A stretch of DNA of 42,567 bases from Roseovarius sp. ZX-A-9 (lineage in GTDB: Bacteria; Pseudomonadota; Alphaproteobacteria; Rhodobacterales; Rhodobacteraceae), in the NCBI RefSeq assembly GCF_028369135.1, contig NZ_JAPWHW010000029.1, positions 1 through 42,567 on the forward strand. The letters run 5' to 3'. The notes beneath the pieces are model-generated. The model was not told where the DNA came from. It did no database searches and saw nothing but the letters and a program-made list of their open reading frames with translations. A program made the translations under genes and the position numbers. Shown here one piece after another: positions 31,743 through 39,937 of this stretch (position 1 is the stretch's first letter; the number at the start of each line of letters is the position of its first letter).

Positions 31743-32548
31743 CATTGCCAAGTTGTTGTGGCATATTTTTGAAAGGTCATGTTGGCTGATTTCAAGCCAC
31801 CATCTCTGCGGTATAGTCGGCCCAGAGGCGGAAAGCATCTGCCCTTGCATGACGGTATGAAGTTGCTGAGAGGCGGTAGCGGCGCGGTCGGAAGATGTTG
31901 TTGATCTGGTCATGTGCGGCAAGGAAGCGTTGTGCCTGTCTGGGCAACTTGAACCGGCCCATGACCTTTTCTCGTCGTCGCGTCGGCCTGTGACTGCCCT
32001 CAATTCTATTGTTTAGGCCTTTGTGAGCGCGATGATCGGCGTCCGGTGCATAATGAGCAACCGGCTTGATGTAGCTGCGTAATTTGTCGGTAATGACAAC
32101 CCTTGGGTGGCCGAATTGTGAGATCAGCCTTGCCATGAAGCGCTTGGCGGCTTTGGCATTTCGGCGCGCCTGAACGAGAATATCGAGCACGTCGCCGTTG
32201 ACATCTACTGCGCGCCATAGCCAATGCTTCACGCCATTGATCGGAATCACGACCTCATCGAGGTGCCACTTGTCACTTGGACGTAGCCAGTCGCGGCGGA
32301 TGCAACCAGCAAAATGCGCTCCGAAACGATTGACCCAGAGACGGATTGTTTCGCGGCTTACAATCACGCCACGTTCGGCAAGCAGATCCTCGACATCCGC
32401 CGTGCTTAGCGCGAACCGATGGTACGCCCAGACCGCGTAAGCGATGATTTCACGGGGATGACGAAAGCCCTTAAGGCGTGGCATTGTGCCAGGTATTTTC
32501 ATGCGCCACCCTATAGCCGGCCCAGCTGGGCTGAACAACTTGGCAATG
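31743..32548 (-). mobile_element. IS6-family insertion sequence (between the AbiE and TRAP modules)
   Basis: An 806-bp unit bounded by perfect 15-bp inverted repeats: CATTGCCAAGTTGTT at 31743-31757 and its complement at 32534-32548. It contains one IS6-type transposase gene. The 8-bp flanks differ, so no target duplication remains. It cuts an IS630 relic on the left and lies 35 bp from the dctM stop on the right. Confidence 0.78.
31792..32502 (-). CDS. IS6-family transposase
   Basis: 236-aa transposase with DDE residues in WHLDEVVIPING, RVVITDKLRSYI and NNRIEGSHRPTRRRE. The C-terminus IFRPRRYRLSATSYRHAR and LWADYTAEMVA is typical of alphaproteobacterial IS6 members. ATG 32502 is preferred over an upstream in-frame codon. 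It is a different subtype from the transposase at 12.9 kb. Confidence 0.9.
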   Translation of the reverse strand: MKIPGTMPRLKGFRHPREIIAYAVWAYHRFALSTADVEDLLAERGVIVSRETIRLWVNRFGAHFAGCIRRDWLRPSDKWHLDEVVIPINGVKHWLWRAVDVNGDVLDILVQARRNAKAAKRFMARLISQFGHPRVVITDKLRSYIKPVAHYAPDADHRAHKGLNNRIEGSHRPTRRREKVMGRFKLPRQAQRFLAAHDQINNIFRPRRYRLSATSYRHARADAFRLWADYTAEMVA

Positions 32549-32583
32549 CCGTCAAAACACAAAGCACCTCAGCGGCTTGTTTG

Positions 32584-33843
32584 CTATTCAATGAGAACCA
32601 GCGAAAGCCACGGCACGAATGTCACAACCATCAAGACAACCAGCATCAACAGGACAAATGGTAAAACAGACATCACGATATCCCAGATACGTTCTCCGAA
32701 TGACCGGGACGCGATCAGCAGGTTCAGTCCGACAGGCGGGGTCAACAAGCCAATCTCGAGATTGACGACCATGATGATACCAAGGTGGACAGGGTTCACG
32801 CCTATTACGGCACCCACAGCCAGCATCATCGGGGCCAACAGCAAGATCGCTGACACCACGTCGATCAGGCACCCGATGATCAAGAGCGCCAGATTAAGCA
32901 CCAAAAGGATCGCAAGCTTGCTGTCAAAGATGTTCAAGATCCAATCAGCAAATGCGTCCGGCAGTCCTTCACTCGCGAGGAACGACTTCAGCATCAGGGC
33001 GACGGCCACAATCGGCATCAGTGTTCCCAACATGACCACACTGGATTTCATGATCTCAAACAATCCAGCAAGCCCGAAAGATCGGTAGATCAGCACTTCT
33101 ACCGCTGCGGTATAGACCACTGCAACTGCGGCCGCTTCAATAGGAGAGAACACACCTGAATATATTCCGCCCAACAGAAGTACCGGGGCCAAAATAGCGA
33201 AAAATCCGTTATGAAAAGACGCAATCAGCCGTCGGGAGGAGAACGTACGCCGCGCCATTTCCCTGTTTGTGACGACGCTGTAAACGGCGAAAATGAGCGC
33301 TAGTAGTATTCCAGGCAATACACCGGCAAGAAAAAGATCGGCGACACTTGTATCGGTCACAAGGCCATAGACGATGAGGGGGATCGACGGCGGTATCAAT
33401 ATGCCAAGAGTTCCGGCTGACGTCACCGATCCGATCGCAAATCGGCTGCTGTATCCCGCATCTTTCAGGGCTGGGTACATAACCGACCCAATCGCAATCA
33501 GTGTCGCGGCTGAAGATCCCGAGATCGCCGAGAAACAAGCGCAGGCGAGTATGGTGGCAACACCCAATCCTCCGGGCATCCAGTCCGTCGCAGACTTGAA
33601 GACCTCGACCAGATGGCCGGCAATGGACCCCCGCGCGATGAGATTTCCGATGATCAGGTACATCGGGATCGCCAACAGCGCATGGTTGTCCATCGCTGTC
33701 CAAAGATCCTCGACAACATATAGAACGGTTCCGTTGTCATAAACGACCTGAACATAGGCTGCTGATACAAGCAGAATGAGAACCATGTTCTGGCGCAGCG
33801 CCAGAAGAGTAAACACGATGAGAAACAGCAGCAGGGAATTCAT
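32584..33843 (-). CDS. dctM: TRAP transporter large permease subunit (DctM-like)
   Basis: 419-aa membrane protein with about a dozen hydrophobic segments and the DctM signatures PMYLIIGNLIARGSI, SGSSAATLIAIGSV and IPPSIPLIVYGLVTD. It forms the sodium-driven transport channel of a tripartite TRAP system. ATG 33843 overlaps the dctQ stop by 4 bp, which fixes the start; the longer frame upstream is inside dctQ. It is the last gene of dctP-dctQ-dctM. An IS6 element ends 35 bp past its stop. Confidence 0.92.
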   Translation of the reverse strand: MNSLLLFLIVFTLLALRQNMVLILLVSAAYVQVVYDNGTVLYVVEDLWTAMDNHALLAIPMYLIIGNLIARGSIAGHLVEVFKSATDWMPGGLGVATILACACFSAISGSSAATLIAIGSVMYPALKDAGYSSRFAIGSVTSAGTLGILIPPSIPLIVYGLVTDTSVADLFLAGVLPGILLALIFAVYSVVTNREMARRTFSSRRLIASFHNGFFAILAPVLLLGGIYSGVFSPIEAAAVAVVYTAAVEVLIYRSFGLAGLFEIMKSSVVMLGTLMPIVAVALMLKSFLASEGLPDAFADWILNIFDSKLAILLVLNLALLIIGCLIDVVSAILLLAPMMLAVGAVIGVNPVHLGIIMVVNLEIGLLTPPVGLNLLIASRSFGERIWDIVMSVLPFVLLMLVVLMVVTFVPWLSLVLIE

Positions 33844-34334
33844 GAGGCTTTGTCGGCCAGGGATTCTTTTGCCTTTGGGGAAATTGCGAAAACCGTATGT
33901 TTCAAGGCGCACGACGCCAGAACGTAAGGCATGACAATCTGAACTGGCCAAAGGGGTGCATTGAGCACCGGTACGCGGTCCGCGTAGACATAGGACTGCA
34001 TGACGAATGCGACCGCAAAGACTGCGAATACCCCGAACAGGGCGGCTGAAATTGCATCTCCTACTCTGTCGGCCCAGACGTGCGGGATGATGTTGTCCGC
34101 GAATGTCGGCCTGAAATGCACGCCAGAGCCTGTGGCAAGCGTCAGCCCAAACATGCAGGCCACGATGCCCGACAAGACCCCCAGTTGCGGCGACCCTCGT
34201 ACCGCGGTCGAAAAAACATCGACAGCGATTACATCCACTATGAGAACGAGGACAAGCGTCGAACAGGCCAATACTGCCAGGCTCGCCTCAAGCCGGCTCA
34301 AGACCCTCAAGAACCGCTGATAACTAGCCATCAC
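33840..34334 (-). CDS. dctQ: TRAP transporter small permease subunit (DctQ-like)
   Basis: 164-aa protein with four hydrophobic segments, the DctQ plan, starting with LEASLAVLACSTLVLVLIVD. RGSPQLGVLSGIVACMFGL fits the conserved middle. It supports the large permease in the inner membrane. It overlaps dctP by 11 bp and dctM by 4 bp. Confidence 0.86.
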   Translation of the reverse strand: MMASYQRFLRVLSRLEASLAVLACSTLVLVLIVDVIAVDVFSTAVRGSPQLGVLSGIVACMFGLTLATGSGVHFRPTFADNIIPHVWADRVGDAISAALFGVFAVFAVAFVMQSYVYADRVPVLNAPLWPVQIVMPYVLASCALKHTVFAISPKAKESLADKAS

Positions 34335-35388
34335 AAGCTGCCTTCGCCGCCTCTATTCTGGCCAAAAACTGCACCGCACTCTCACCGAGCGATGCCGCAA
34401 ATTCATCCTGAATTCCCTTCGCGGCGGTTCGCCATGCGTTTTTTTCACTCTCTGACAAACGTCTGACGGAAACGTCTGCGCCTGACAGTTGGCCGAGCAT
34501 CTTTTCTTCTGTGTCCAGGATGGTTGCCGAAAGGCGAGGGCTGGAAGATGTCACGATTTCAAGCCATTTCCGCTCCTGTGGGCTCAGGCGATCATAAGTC
34601 GATTTGGAGACAGCGATCGTACCGATCAAGCGGGTGTGGTTGCTGATCGTCAGATGCGGAGCAATCTTGTGGATGCCGATGCCGACACCATATGCAGAAG
34701 GTAGAAAAGCTGCATCCACACGTCCGGTCTGTAAGGACAGGATCGTGTCCGAAATCCCTAGCGGTACCCCGGCCGCTCCCAGTCTGCGGGAAAACAGCAT
34801 ATCGACCGATGTTTCGGATATTCGGACTTTTTTGCCTTCAAGATCTGACGGAGCAGCGATCGGATCTCTCGAAAACACAATGACATTGCCAACTTCGAGC
34901 CAGCCCAAAGGCACCAATTGCGCGGATTCCATCGAGTGTTCGAGGATTGAACCGAGGTGATTGACTGTAACGCAGGATCCTTGCGCGGTCGTGTCAAATA
35001 GAAAGGGGGACGAAACAAGGTCGATCTCCTGCTCAATGAGCGAAAGGTAGACATTGCTGATCATGATCATGTCCAGCCGGCCCTTCATGCCTTGCCGAAG
35101 GAGTGTCTTTTCCCCGCCCAATGCAGCGTCGCCGATGACCCGGATGCGCAAAGCCCCATCCGAGGCTTTCTCGACCTCGTCGGTGACGTCCTGCACCCAC
35201 ACACCCCAGGGCGAAGCGCCGGGGGCCGCAGTCCCGAGCCGAAGTTCGGTTTGCGCCTGCGCCGCCACGCTCAGGAAGATCGCAGTCACGATGGATACTG
35301 GAGCGATCAGTTGCACCGCCCTTGCCCACGCAAGAATGGACAAGACGCAAGTGTTCAGTCTTAGAAAACCAAAAACGAAATACTTCAT
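34324..35388 (-). CDS. dctP: TRAP transporter substrate-binding protein (DctP-like)
   Basis: 354-aa periplasmic binding protein. A signal sequence with hydrophobic stretch ends at VAAQAQTELRLG (cut after AQA is likely). DctP-family features are LRIRVIGDAALGGEKTLLRQ and the ligand-site region DLEGKKVRISETSVD with LSLQTGRVDAAFLP. ATG 35388 is chosen since an upstream in-frame start adds only residues with no signal-peptide character; the ribosome-binding site is weak. It is the first gene of the TRAP operon. The ligand cannot be told from sequence; organic acids are usual. The motif at 35450-35490 lies 62 bp upstream. Confidence 0.87.
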   Translation of the reverse strand: MKYFVFGFLRLNTCVLSILAWARAVQLIAPVSIVTAIFLSVAAQAQTELRLGTAAPGASPWGVWVQDVTDEVEKASDGALRIRVIGDAALGGEKTLLRQGMKGRLDMIMISNVYLSLIEQEIDLVSSPFLFDTTAQGSCVTVNHLGSILEHSMESAQLVPLGWLEVGNVIVFSRDPIAAPSDLEGKKVRISETSVDMLFSRRLGAAGVPLGISDTILSLQTGRVDAAFLPSAYGVGIGIHKIAPHLTISNHTRLIGTIAVSKSTYDRLSPQERKWLEIVTSSSPRLSATILDTEEKMLGQLSGADVSVRRLSESEKNAWRTAAKGIQDEFAASLGESAVQFLARIEAAKAACDG

Positions 35389-35449
35389 CTGATGACCCCG
35401 ACACACCTTGTGGCAAGATAGCATACACATAGAAAAATCGCACCGGGGA

Positions 35450-35490
35450 TGGCAGGTTTGGTCAAAGATTTGGCAGGACGTGCCAATACC
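35450..35490. promoter_or_regulatory. Candidate AraC-regulator operator, copy A (dctP/DUF1348 divergent region)
   Basis: Two direct-repeat half-sites, TGGCAGGTTTGGTCA (35450-35464) and TGGCAGGACGTGCCA (35471-35485), sit 21 bp apart. The 41-bp block matches 37855-37895 at 29 positions. Two helical turns between direct repeats is the usual geometry for an AraC-family dimer. It lies between the TRAP operon and the DUF1348 gene, so it may control either or both. Confidence 0.6.
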
Positions 35491-35654
35491 AATTCGGTGC
35501 TGGTCCCTACATTCAGGTCAACGCCGCATTTCGAAATGCACCCGCGTTAGTCCGGCTGAAAGTGACCTCCCCGCCTCGCTGGACGCCCCGGTCGCACCGC
35601 TGCCTCCCCCTTGCGACCGGGGCCTTTTTCGCGACACCAAGGAAGGATGAGAGC

Positions 35655-36119
35655 ATGACACGCCCGCCACTGCCCCCCTTTGACGAACCCTCGGCCTCCA
35701 AAAAGATTCGGTTGGCCGAAGATGGATGGAACAGCCGCAACCCCGAAAAGGTTGCCGCCGCCTACACACCCGACTGCCAATGGCGCAACCGAGCCGAGAT
35801 ATTTCAAGGCCGCGACAAGATTGTGGAGTTCTTGACCCGCAAGTGGGCGCGCGAGCTGGATTACCGGTTGATCAAGGGCCTCTGGGCCTTTCACGACAAC
35901 CGGATCGCGGTGCGCTTTGCCTATGAGTACCACGACGACAGCGGCACCTGGTTTCGCGCCTATGGCAACGAAAACTGGGAGTTCGCATCGGACGGTTTGA
36001 TGCAAAGACGCATCGCGTCGATCAATGAACTCCCGATCACGGAAAGCCAACGCTTACTGAGATGGACCTCTGCGTCCCGTCCCGAAGGTCACCCCGGCCT
36101 GACTGAACTCGATTTATGA
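35655..36119 (+). CDS. DUF1348 / NTF2-like protein
   Basis: 154-aa cytoplasmic protein of the DUF1348 family with an NTF2-like cone fold. Family pattern: KKIRLAEDGWNSRNPEKVAA, DCQWRNRAEIFQGRDKIVEF, ELDYRLIKGLWAFHDNRIAV, and NENWEFASDGLMQRRIASIN. The start is ATG 35655, with AAGGATG-like sequence before it. Enzymatic role is not established for the family; the conserved Trp/His-lined pocket suggests binding of a small molecule. First of a group with the flavin-type gene that follows 12 bp later. Confidence 0.82.
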   Translation: MTRPPLPPFDEPSASKKIRLAEDGWNSRNPEKVAAAYTPDCQWRNRAEIFQGRDKIVEFLTRKWARELDYRLIKGLWAFHDNRIAVRFAYEYHDDSGTWFRAYGNENWEFASDGLMQRRIASINELPITESQRLLRWTSASRPEGHPGLTELDL

Positions 36120-36131
36120 AAGGCAAGAACG

Positions 36132-36758
36132 ATGCCGAACGCTTATGCCAACATTGGATTTACGCCCAATGTGCGTAAAGAACAAAAACGTTTCGGGTCC
36201 GCTGACGCGTATGCACGGGTCTTGTCGCCAGATCGTCACGATGGCGACGAACTGACCGCCCGCGAGGCCGAATTCCTGACCGAACGAGACGGCATCTATC
36301 AGGCGACGGTGTCCGAAACGGGCTGGCCTTACGTCCAGTTCAGGGGTGGTGCCCCCGGCTTTATCAAGATCATCGACCACAGGACGATCGGGTATGCGGA
36401 CTTTCGAGGCAACCAGCAATATATCAGCGTGGGAAACCTGCGCCATGATGACCGGGTGTCAATCATCGCGCTGGATTACCAGTGCCGCAAACGCCTGAAG
36501 CTCTGGGGCCACGCGCAGATCGTGGAAGACCCTGATGTCATCGGTCTTCTGCATGATGGAACAGGTCTCAGGGTGGAGCGTGGCATCGTGATCCGTGTTG
36601 CGGCCTTTGACTGGAACTGTCCTCAGCATATTCCTATCCGCCTTACCGATGCCGAACGGGACAACGAAATCACGCAATTGCGCTCACGCATCAAGATGAT
36701 GGAAAGTCGATTGAATGAAACCGCCGCGGACACACAGGAAGCGGGGCTCCCGGAATAG
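36132..36758 (+). CDS. Pyridoxamine 5'-phosphate oxidase-like (PPOX) flavin-binding protein
   Basis: 208-aa protein with a split-barrel flavin-binding fold: REAEFLTERDGIYQATVSET, GWPYVQFRGGAPGFIKIID, DFRGNQQYISVGNL and RVSIIALDYQCRKRLKLWGH. This is the PPOX-class pattern where FMN binds between barrels. The C-terminal ~50 residues form a short coiled-coil-like helix (ITQLRSRIKMMESRL). It lies 12 bp after the DUF1348 gene and before the AraC regulator. Its substrate is unknown. Confidence 0.8.
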   Translation: MPNAYANIGFTPNVRKEQKRFGSADAYARVLSPDRHDGDELTAREAEFLTERDGIYQATVSETGWPYVQFRGGAPGFIKIIDHRTIGYADFRGNQQYISVGNLRHDDRVSIIALDYQCRKRLKLWGHAQIVEDPDVIGLLHDGTGLRVERGIVIRVAAFDWNCPQHIPIRLTDAERDNEITQLRSRIKMMESRLNETAADTQEAGLPE

Positions 36759-36825
36759 ACGCTCAATCCAACGCGCTCCTGGATTGGGTGGTTCAGCGGG
36801 TCAAGTTGGTATATCGTTCTGGCCC

Positions 36826-37836
36826 ATGCCAAGCGTGACAAATGCATTTGCGCGCACGATGGCCAAGGCGGCCGGGATGACGCTGACAGACGACGGTGCG
36901 TTGATCTCCGACGGTGCCGTTGTGCATCGTATGCGGCCCCTCGAAAGCGGCAGGCTTCAGGACACCGACTATTTCAATCTGATCGAATGGATCCGCACCA
37001 ATCACCGAGACGAAATTGCGCTCATCAGGGCCTATGCAGAGCTGATTCAGACCGACGACCTTGGCGTGCTCGGTCTGGCCATCAAGACGGCTCCGACCCT
37101 GCGCTCGTCGCTGCAACGGGTCGAGCGCTATTACCGACTGGTCACCGACACGGCGGTTTTCCATCTGGACGAGACAGGCGACCCCGCTTTTCTCACTATC
37201 AAAGGTCAAACTGCGGAGCATCCCGTTCTGACCTTCCGCAACGAAACCGCTTTGGCTGGATTTGCCGTGAACATGAAGCGGATCGTCGGGGGTGAACTCA
37301 CCTTCGAATTTGTCTCTTTTCGCCATGCCTGCCGAAGCGATACGGATCGCTATGCCGAGCATTTCGGCTGTCCGGTCAGGTTCGACGCTGATCGTGACGC
37401 AATCGCCTTCGATCCTGCCACGCTCTCTCTGCCGAACCACCTGGGCGACCCGGCGGTCTCGGATTTCCTGACAGCACATCTGGAGACCGAAATCACTTCG
37501 TTTGCGGACACGCCTTCGCTTGCAAACACGCTGGTCCGCCGCCTGACTCCCGCGCTCAGCAACGGGCTGCCGCAGGCAGCACAGATCGCGCGCGATTTCG
37601 GGCTGAGCGAACGCACACTCTATCGCCGCCTTGCCGATGAGGGGCTGACCTTTCGCGATGTGCTGGGACAGGCGCAATCCGCGCTTGCGCAGGAACTGCT
37701 GCGCGACAGCGACGCCTCGATTGCCGAGATCGCCTTTCTGACCGGCTTTTCCGAACAAAGCACCTTCAGCCGCGCTTTCAAGCGTTGGGTTGGACAAGCC
37801 CCGGCACAGTTCAGACAGCACTCCTCCAAAGCCTGA
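36826..37836 (+). CDS. AraC-family transcriptional regulator with arabinose-binding-like N-domain (OruR/ArgR type)
   Basis: 336-aa regulator. The N-terminal ~200 residues (YFNLIEWIRTNHRDEIALIR, DLGVLGLAIKTAPTLRSSLQ) match the Arabinose_bd (PF12625-type) sensing domain. The C-terminal AraC helix-turn-helix pair is clear: ARDFGLSERTLYRRLADEGL and IAEIAFLTGFSEQSTFSRAF. ATG 36826 is chosen as the first family-like start; an upstream in-frame start overlaps the PPOX gene. A copy of the 41-bp motif starts 19 bp after its stop codon and another lies before the dctP/DUF1348 pair, so it probably controls both flanking operons. Confidence 0.87.
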   Translation: MPSVTNAFARTMAKAAGMTLTDDGALISDGAVVHRMRPLESGRLQDTDYFNLIEWIRTNHRDEIALIRAYAELIQTDDLGVLGLAIKTAPTLRSSLQRVERYYRLVTDTAVFHLDETGDPAFLTIKGQTAEHPVLTFRNETALAGFAVNMKRIVGGELTFEFVSFRHACRSDTDRYAEHFGCPVRFDADRDAIAFDPATLSLPNHLGDPAVSDFLTAHLETEITSFADTPSLANTLVRRLTPALSNGLPQAAQIARDFGLSERTLYRRLADEGLTFRDVLGQAQSALAQELLRDSDASIAEIAFLTGFSEQSTFSRAFKRWVGQAPAQFRQHSSKA

Positions 37837-37854
37837 TCAACACCTGACAAACCG

Positions 37855-37895
37855 TGGCAGGTTCGGCCATGACCTTGGCAGACACGGCCAATACC
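37855..37895. promoter_or_regulatory. Candidate AraC-regulator operator, copy B (downstream of the araC-type gene)
   Basis: Half-sites TGGCAGGTTCGGCCA (37855-37869) and TGGCAGACACGGCCA (37876-37890) are direct repeats 21 bp apart and match copy A at 29 of 41 bases. It stands 104 bp before the small membrane-protein gene and about 450 bp before the isochorismatase-like gene, so it would drive that operon. Confidence 0.6.
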
Positions 37896-37998
37896 TGCAG
37901 CGGTTTGGTGACTAACTTCTTTCCTGACATCAACGGAGAGTGCTGGCGTTACGTCCACCGGACAGTCCGCATTTTCCCCAACAGGAAAGGCGTTTCGC

Positions 37999-38262
37999 AT
38001 GAACATTGACACAACTGCAGCTCACAGACAGGCGTCGCATCAAGACGCTGTCAGTCCCCCCAGGCTCCGCAGAACCTGGGCGTTCAAACTCGGCGATATG
38101 ACGCAAATGATCATAACGACCATCGTCGCGGCCCTCGCGACTGGCTTGCTGTTGCTGCCGGTCACGATGCCCGGAACTGCACTTCACTCAGTGCGGGCAA
38201 GTTTGCCCGCTCCGGAGGCCCCGACGGCCTTGATCAAAGGCCCAGCGTCATTCCGGGCTTGA
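37999..38262 (+). CDS. Small hypothetical membrane-anchored protein
   Basis: 87-aa frame with AGGAAAGG about 10 nt before ATG 37999. One hydrophobic segment (MIITTIVAALATGLLLLPV, ~residues 37-55) suggests a single transmembrane helix. No family recognised. It lies between operator copy B and the isochorismatase-like gene and may be co-transcribed with it. A chance frame cannot be excluded. Confidence 0.45.
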   Translation: MNIDTTAAHRQASHQDAVSPPRLRRTWAFKLGDMTQMIITTIVAALATGLLLLPVTMPGTALHSVRASLPAPEAPTALIKGPASFRA

Positions 38263-38342
38263 GGACTCACACATCCAATTAACCATCCCATCGGCGCGCC
38301 AAGACAGGCGTTCCGCCAACACACAAGCAAAGGAGCTTTGCC

Positions 38343-39209
38343 ATGAAAAATCACGATCACCCCCACACGGTCGCCTGCGGCTGCGATGTGACCCCCGAAC
38401 GGGTCGACATGGCGCGCCGTCGCCTGATGGCCGGCGCTGCCGGTGCGGCCGCAGCCGGTGCTGCGGCCATCACCGGCACAACCGCCACAGCCGCCACCGA
38501 TGAGGCACGCGCGTATTACGCAGATCCCGAAACCCCCGGCCTGCCGCAGATCGACATGGATATCGTCCCCGGGCGCACCGCCCTTGTGGTAACAGACCCC
38601 CAGATCGACTTCCTGTCCGAGGACGGCGTGACCTGGGGTGTCGTCGGCGAAAGCGTGACCGAACAGGGCACTGTGGACAACATCGAAAAGCTGTTTATCG
38701 CCGCCAAGGCCGCCGGCATGCCGGTGTTTATCTCGCCCCACTACTACTACCCGCACGACCACGGCTGGCAGTTCGAAGGCACGCTGGAAGCGACCATGCA
38801 CGCCATCGGCATGTTCGACCGCCTTGGGCCCCTCAACCTCGACAACTTCGAAGGCTCCGGCGCCGACTGGATGCCGCAGTACAAGAAGTACATCGAAGAC
38901 GGCAAAACCGTCGTCTGCTCGCCGCACAAGGTCTACAGCCCGGCGCAGAACGACCTAAACCTGCAGATGCGCAAGCGTGGTATCGACAAGGTGATCCTTG
39001 CGGGCATGTCCGCCAACTTGTGCACCCAGGCGCACCTCTATGAACTGCTCGAGCTTGGCTACGAAGTCGCCGTGGTCCGTGACGCAACTGCCGGTGCAAA
39101 GGTGCCCGAAGGCGACGGATACCTCGCTGCCATCATCAACTTCCGCATGGTCGCCAATGGCGTCTGGTGGACGGATGAGGCCGTCGAGCGGATCGGCAAC
39201 TCGGCCTGA
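38343..39209 (+). CDS. Isochorismatase-like cysteine hydrolase with Tat signal
   Basis: 288-aa protein. The twin-arginine start RRRLMAGAAGAAAAG (~residues 25-40) predicts Tat export. The isochorismatase-like catalytic triad is visible: Asp in VVTDPQIDFL, Lys in SPHKVYSPAQ, and Cys in GMSANLCTQAHLYEL. GGAGC precedes the ATG. Periplasmic hydrolase of this family is less common than cytoplasmic ones. Substrate (amide or ester) is unknown. It leads a group with the YHS and azoreductase-type genes. Confidence 0.87.
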   Translation: MKNHDHPHTVACGCDVTPERVDMARRRLMAGAAGAAAAGAAAITGTTATAATDEARAYYADPETPGLPQIDMDIVPGRTALVVTDPQIDFLSEDGVTWGVVGESVTEQGTVDNIEKLFIAAKAAGMPVFISPHYYYPHDHGWQFEGTLEATMHAIGMFDRLGPLNLDNFEGSGADWMPQYKKYIEDGKTVVCSPHKVYSPAQNDLNLQMRKRGIDKVILAGMSANLCTQAHLYELLELGYEVAVVRDATAGAKVPEGDGYLAAIINFRMVANGVWWTDEAVERIGNSA

Positions 39210-39345
39210 CGCCGCATTCTCCGGAAGAAACCGCAATGACCTTCGGACGCATTTTTCCCGGTGTAGCGACCGCATGGTCGCTGCTCCTCACCCCGGCTGT
39301 TCCACGGCTGGAAACCAACCCCCAAGAAACCCGAAAGGAAAAACC

Positions 39346-39831
39346 ATGACCTACAAACAGATACTCCCCACCATGGCGACCGCGTTGTCGCTTGTGCTTG
39401 CCACAGCCGCGTTTGCCGCGGACGAATACAACGTTGCCAACGGCCTGACGCTGAACGGCAATCCGCTCGGTATGCATGGCAATGACCCTGTCTCCATGTT
39501 CCAAGGCGCAAACCCGGCGCAGGGAGACGCGGCCTTTACCTCATCCTACGACGGCATCGACTACTACTTCACCACAGCCGAAGCGCAGTCCATGTTCGAC
39601 GCCGATCCCGCAGCCTACCTGCCGCAATTCGGAGGCTTCTGCGCCTTTGGTGTCTTCGCCGGCAAGAAGCTGGATGGTGACGTGCGCTATGCGGATATTG
39701 TCGACGGCAAGCTCTATCTCTTCGTCAACGCGGCGATCCTTGCGAAGTACCGCGAAGACCCGACAGCGGTTATCGCCGGGGCCAACGAAAAATGGCCCGG
39801 TATCCTGAATACCCCGGTGAGCGATCTCTGA
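39346..39831 (+). CDS. YHS-domain protein with Sec signal peptide
   Basis: 161-aa exported protein. The signal peptide ends at TAAFAADEYNV. The YHS-like domain shows GNDPVSMFQGANPAQGDAAF, YFTTAEAQSMFDADPAAYLP and GGFCAFGVFAGKKLDGD, where Cys and acidic residues suggest metal (copper or similar) binding. GAAAGGA precedes ATG 39346. It sits 136 bp after the hydrolase gene. Confidence 0.84.
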   Translation: MTYKQILPTMATALSLVLATAAFAADEYNVANGLTLNGNPLGMHGNDPVSMFQGANPAQGDAAFTSSYDGIDYYFTTAEAQSMFDADPAAYLPQFGGFCAFGVFAGKKLDGDVRYADIVDGKLYLFVNAAILAKYREDPTAVIAGANEKWPGILNTPVSDL

Positions 39832-39937
39832 TCCAGGCAACCAAGAAACTATGGCGGCTCGCGCATTTGCCCGGGTCGCCCGCCTCTTACATGGCAACCG
39901 GCGCGAGAAACATCGCCCCCAACCAAAGGAGAAAACC

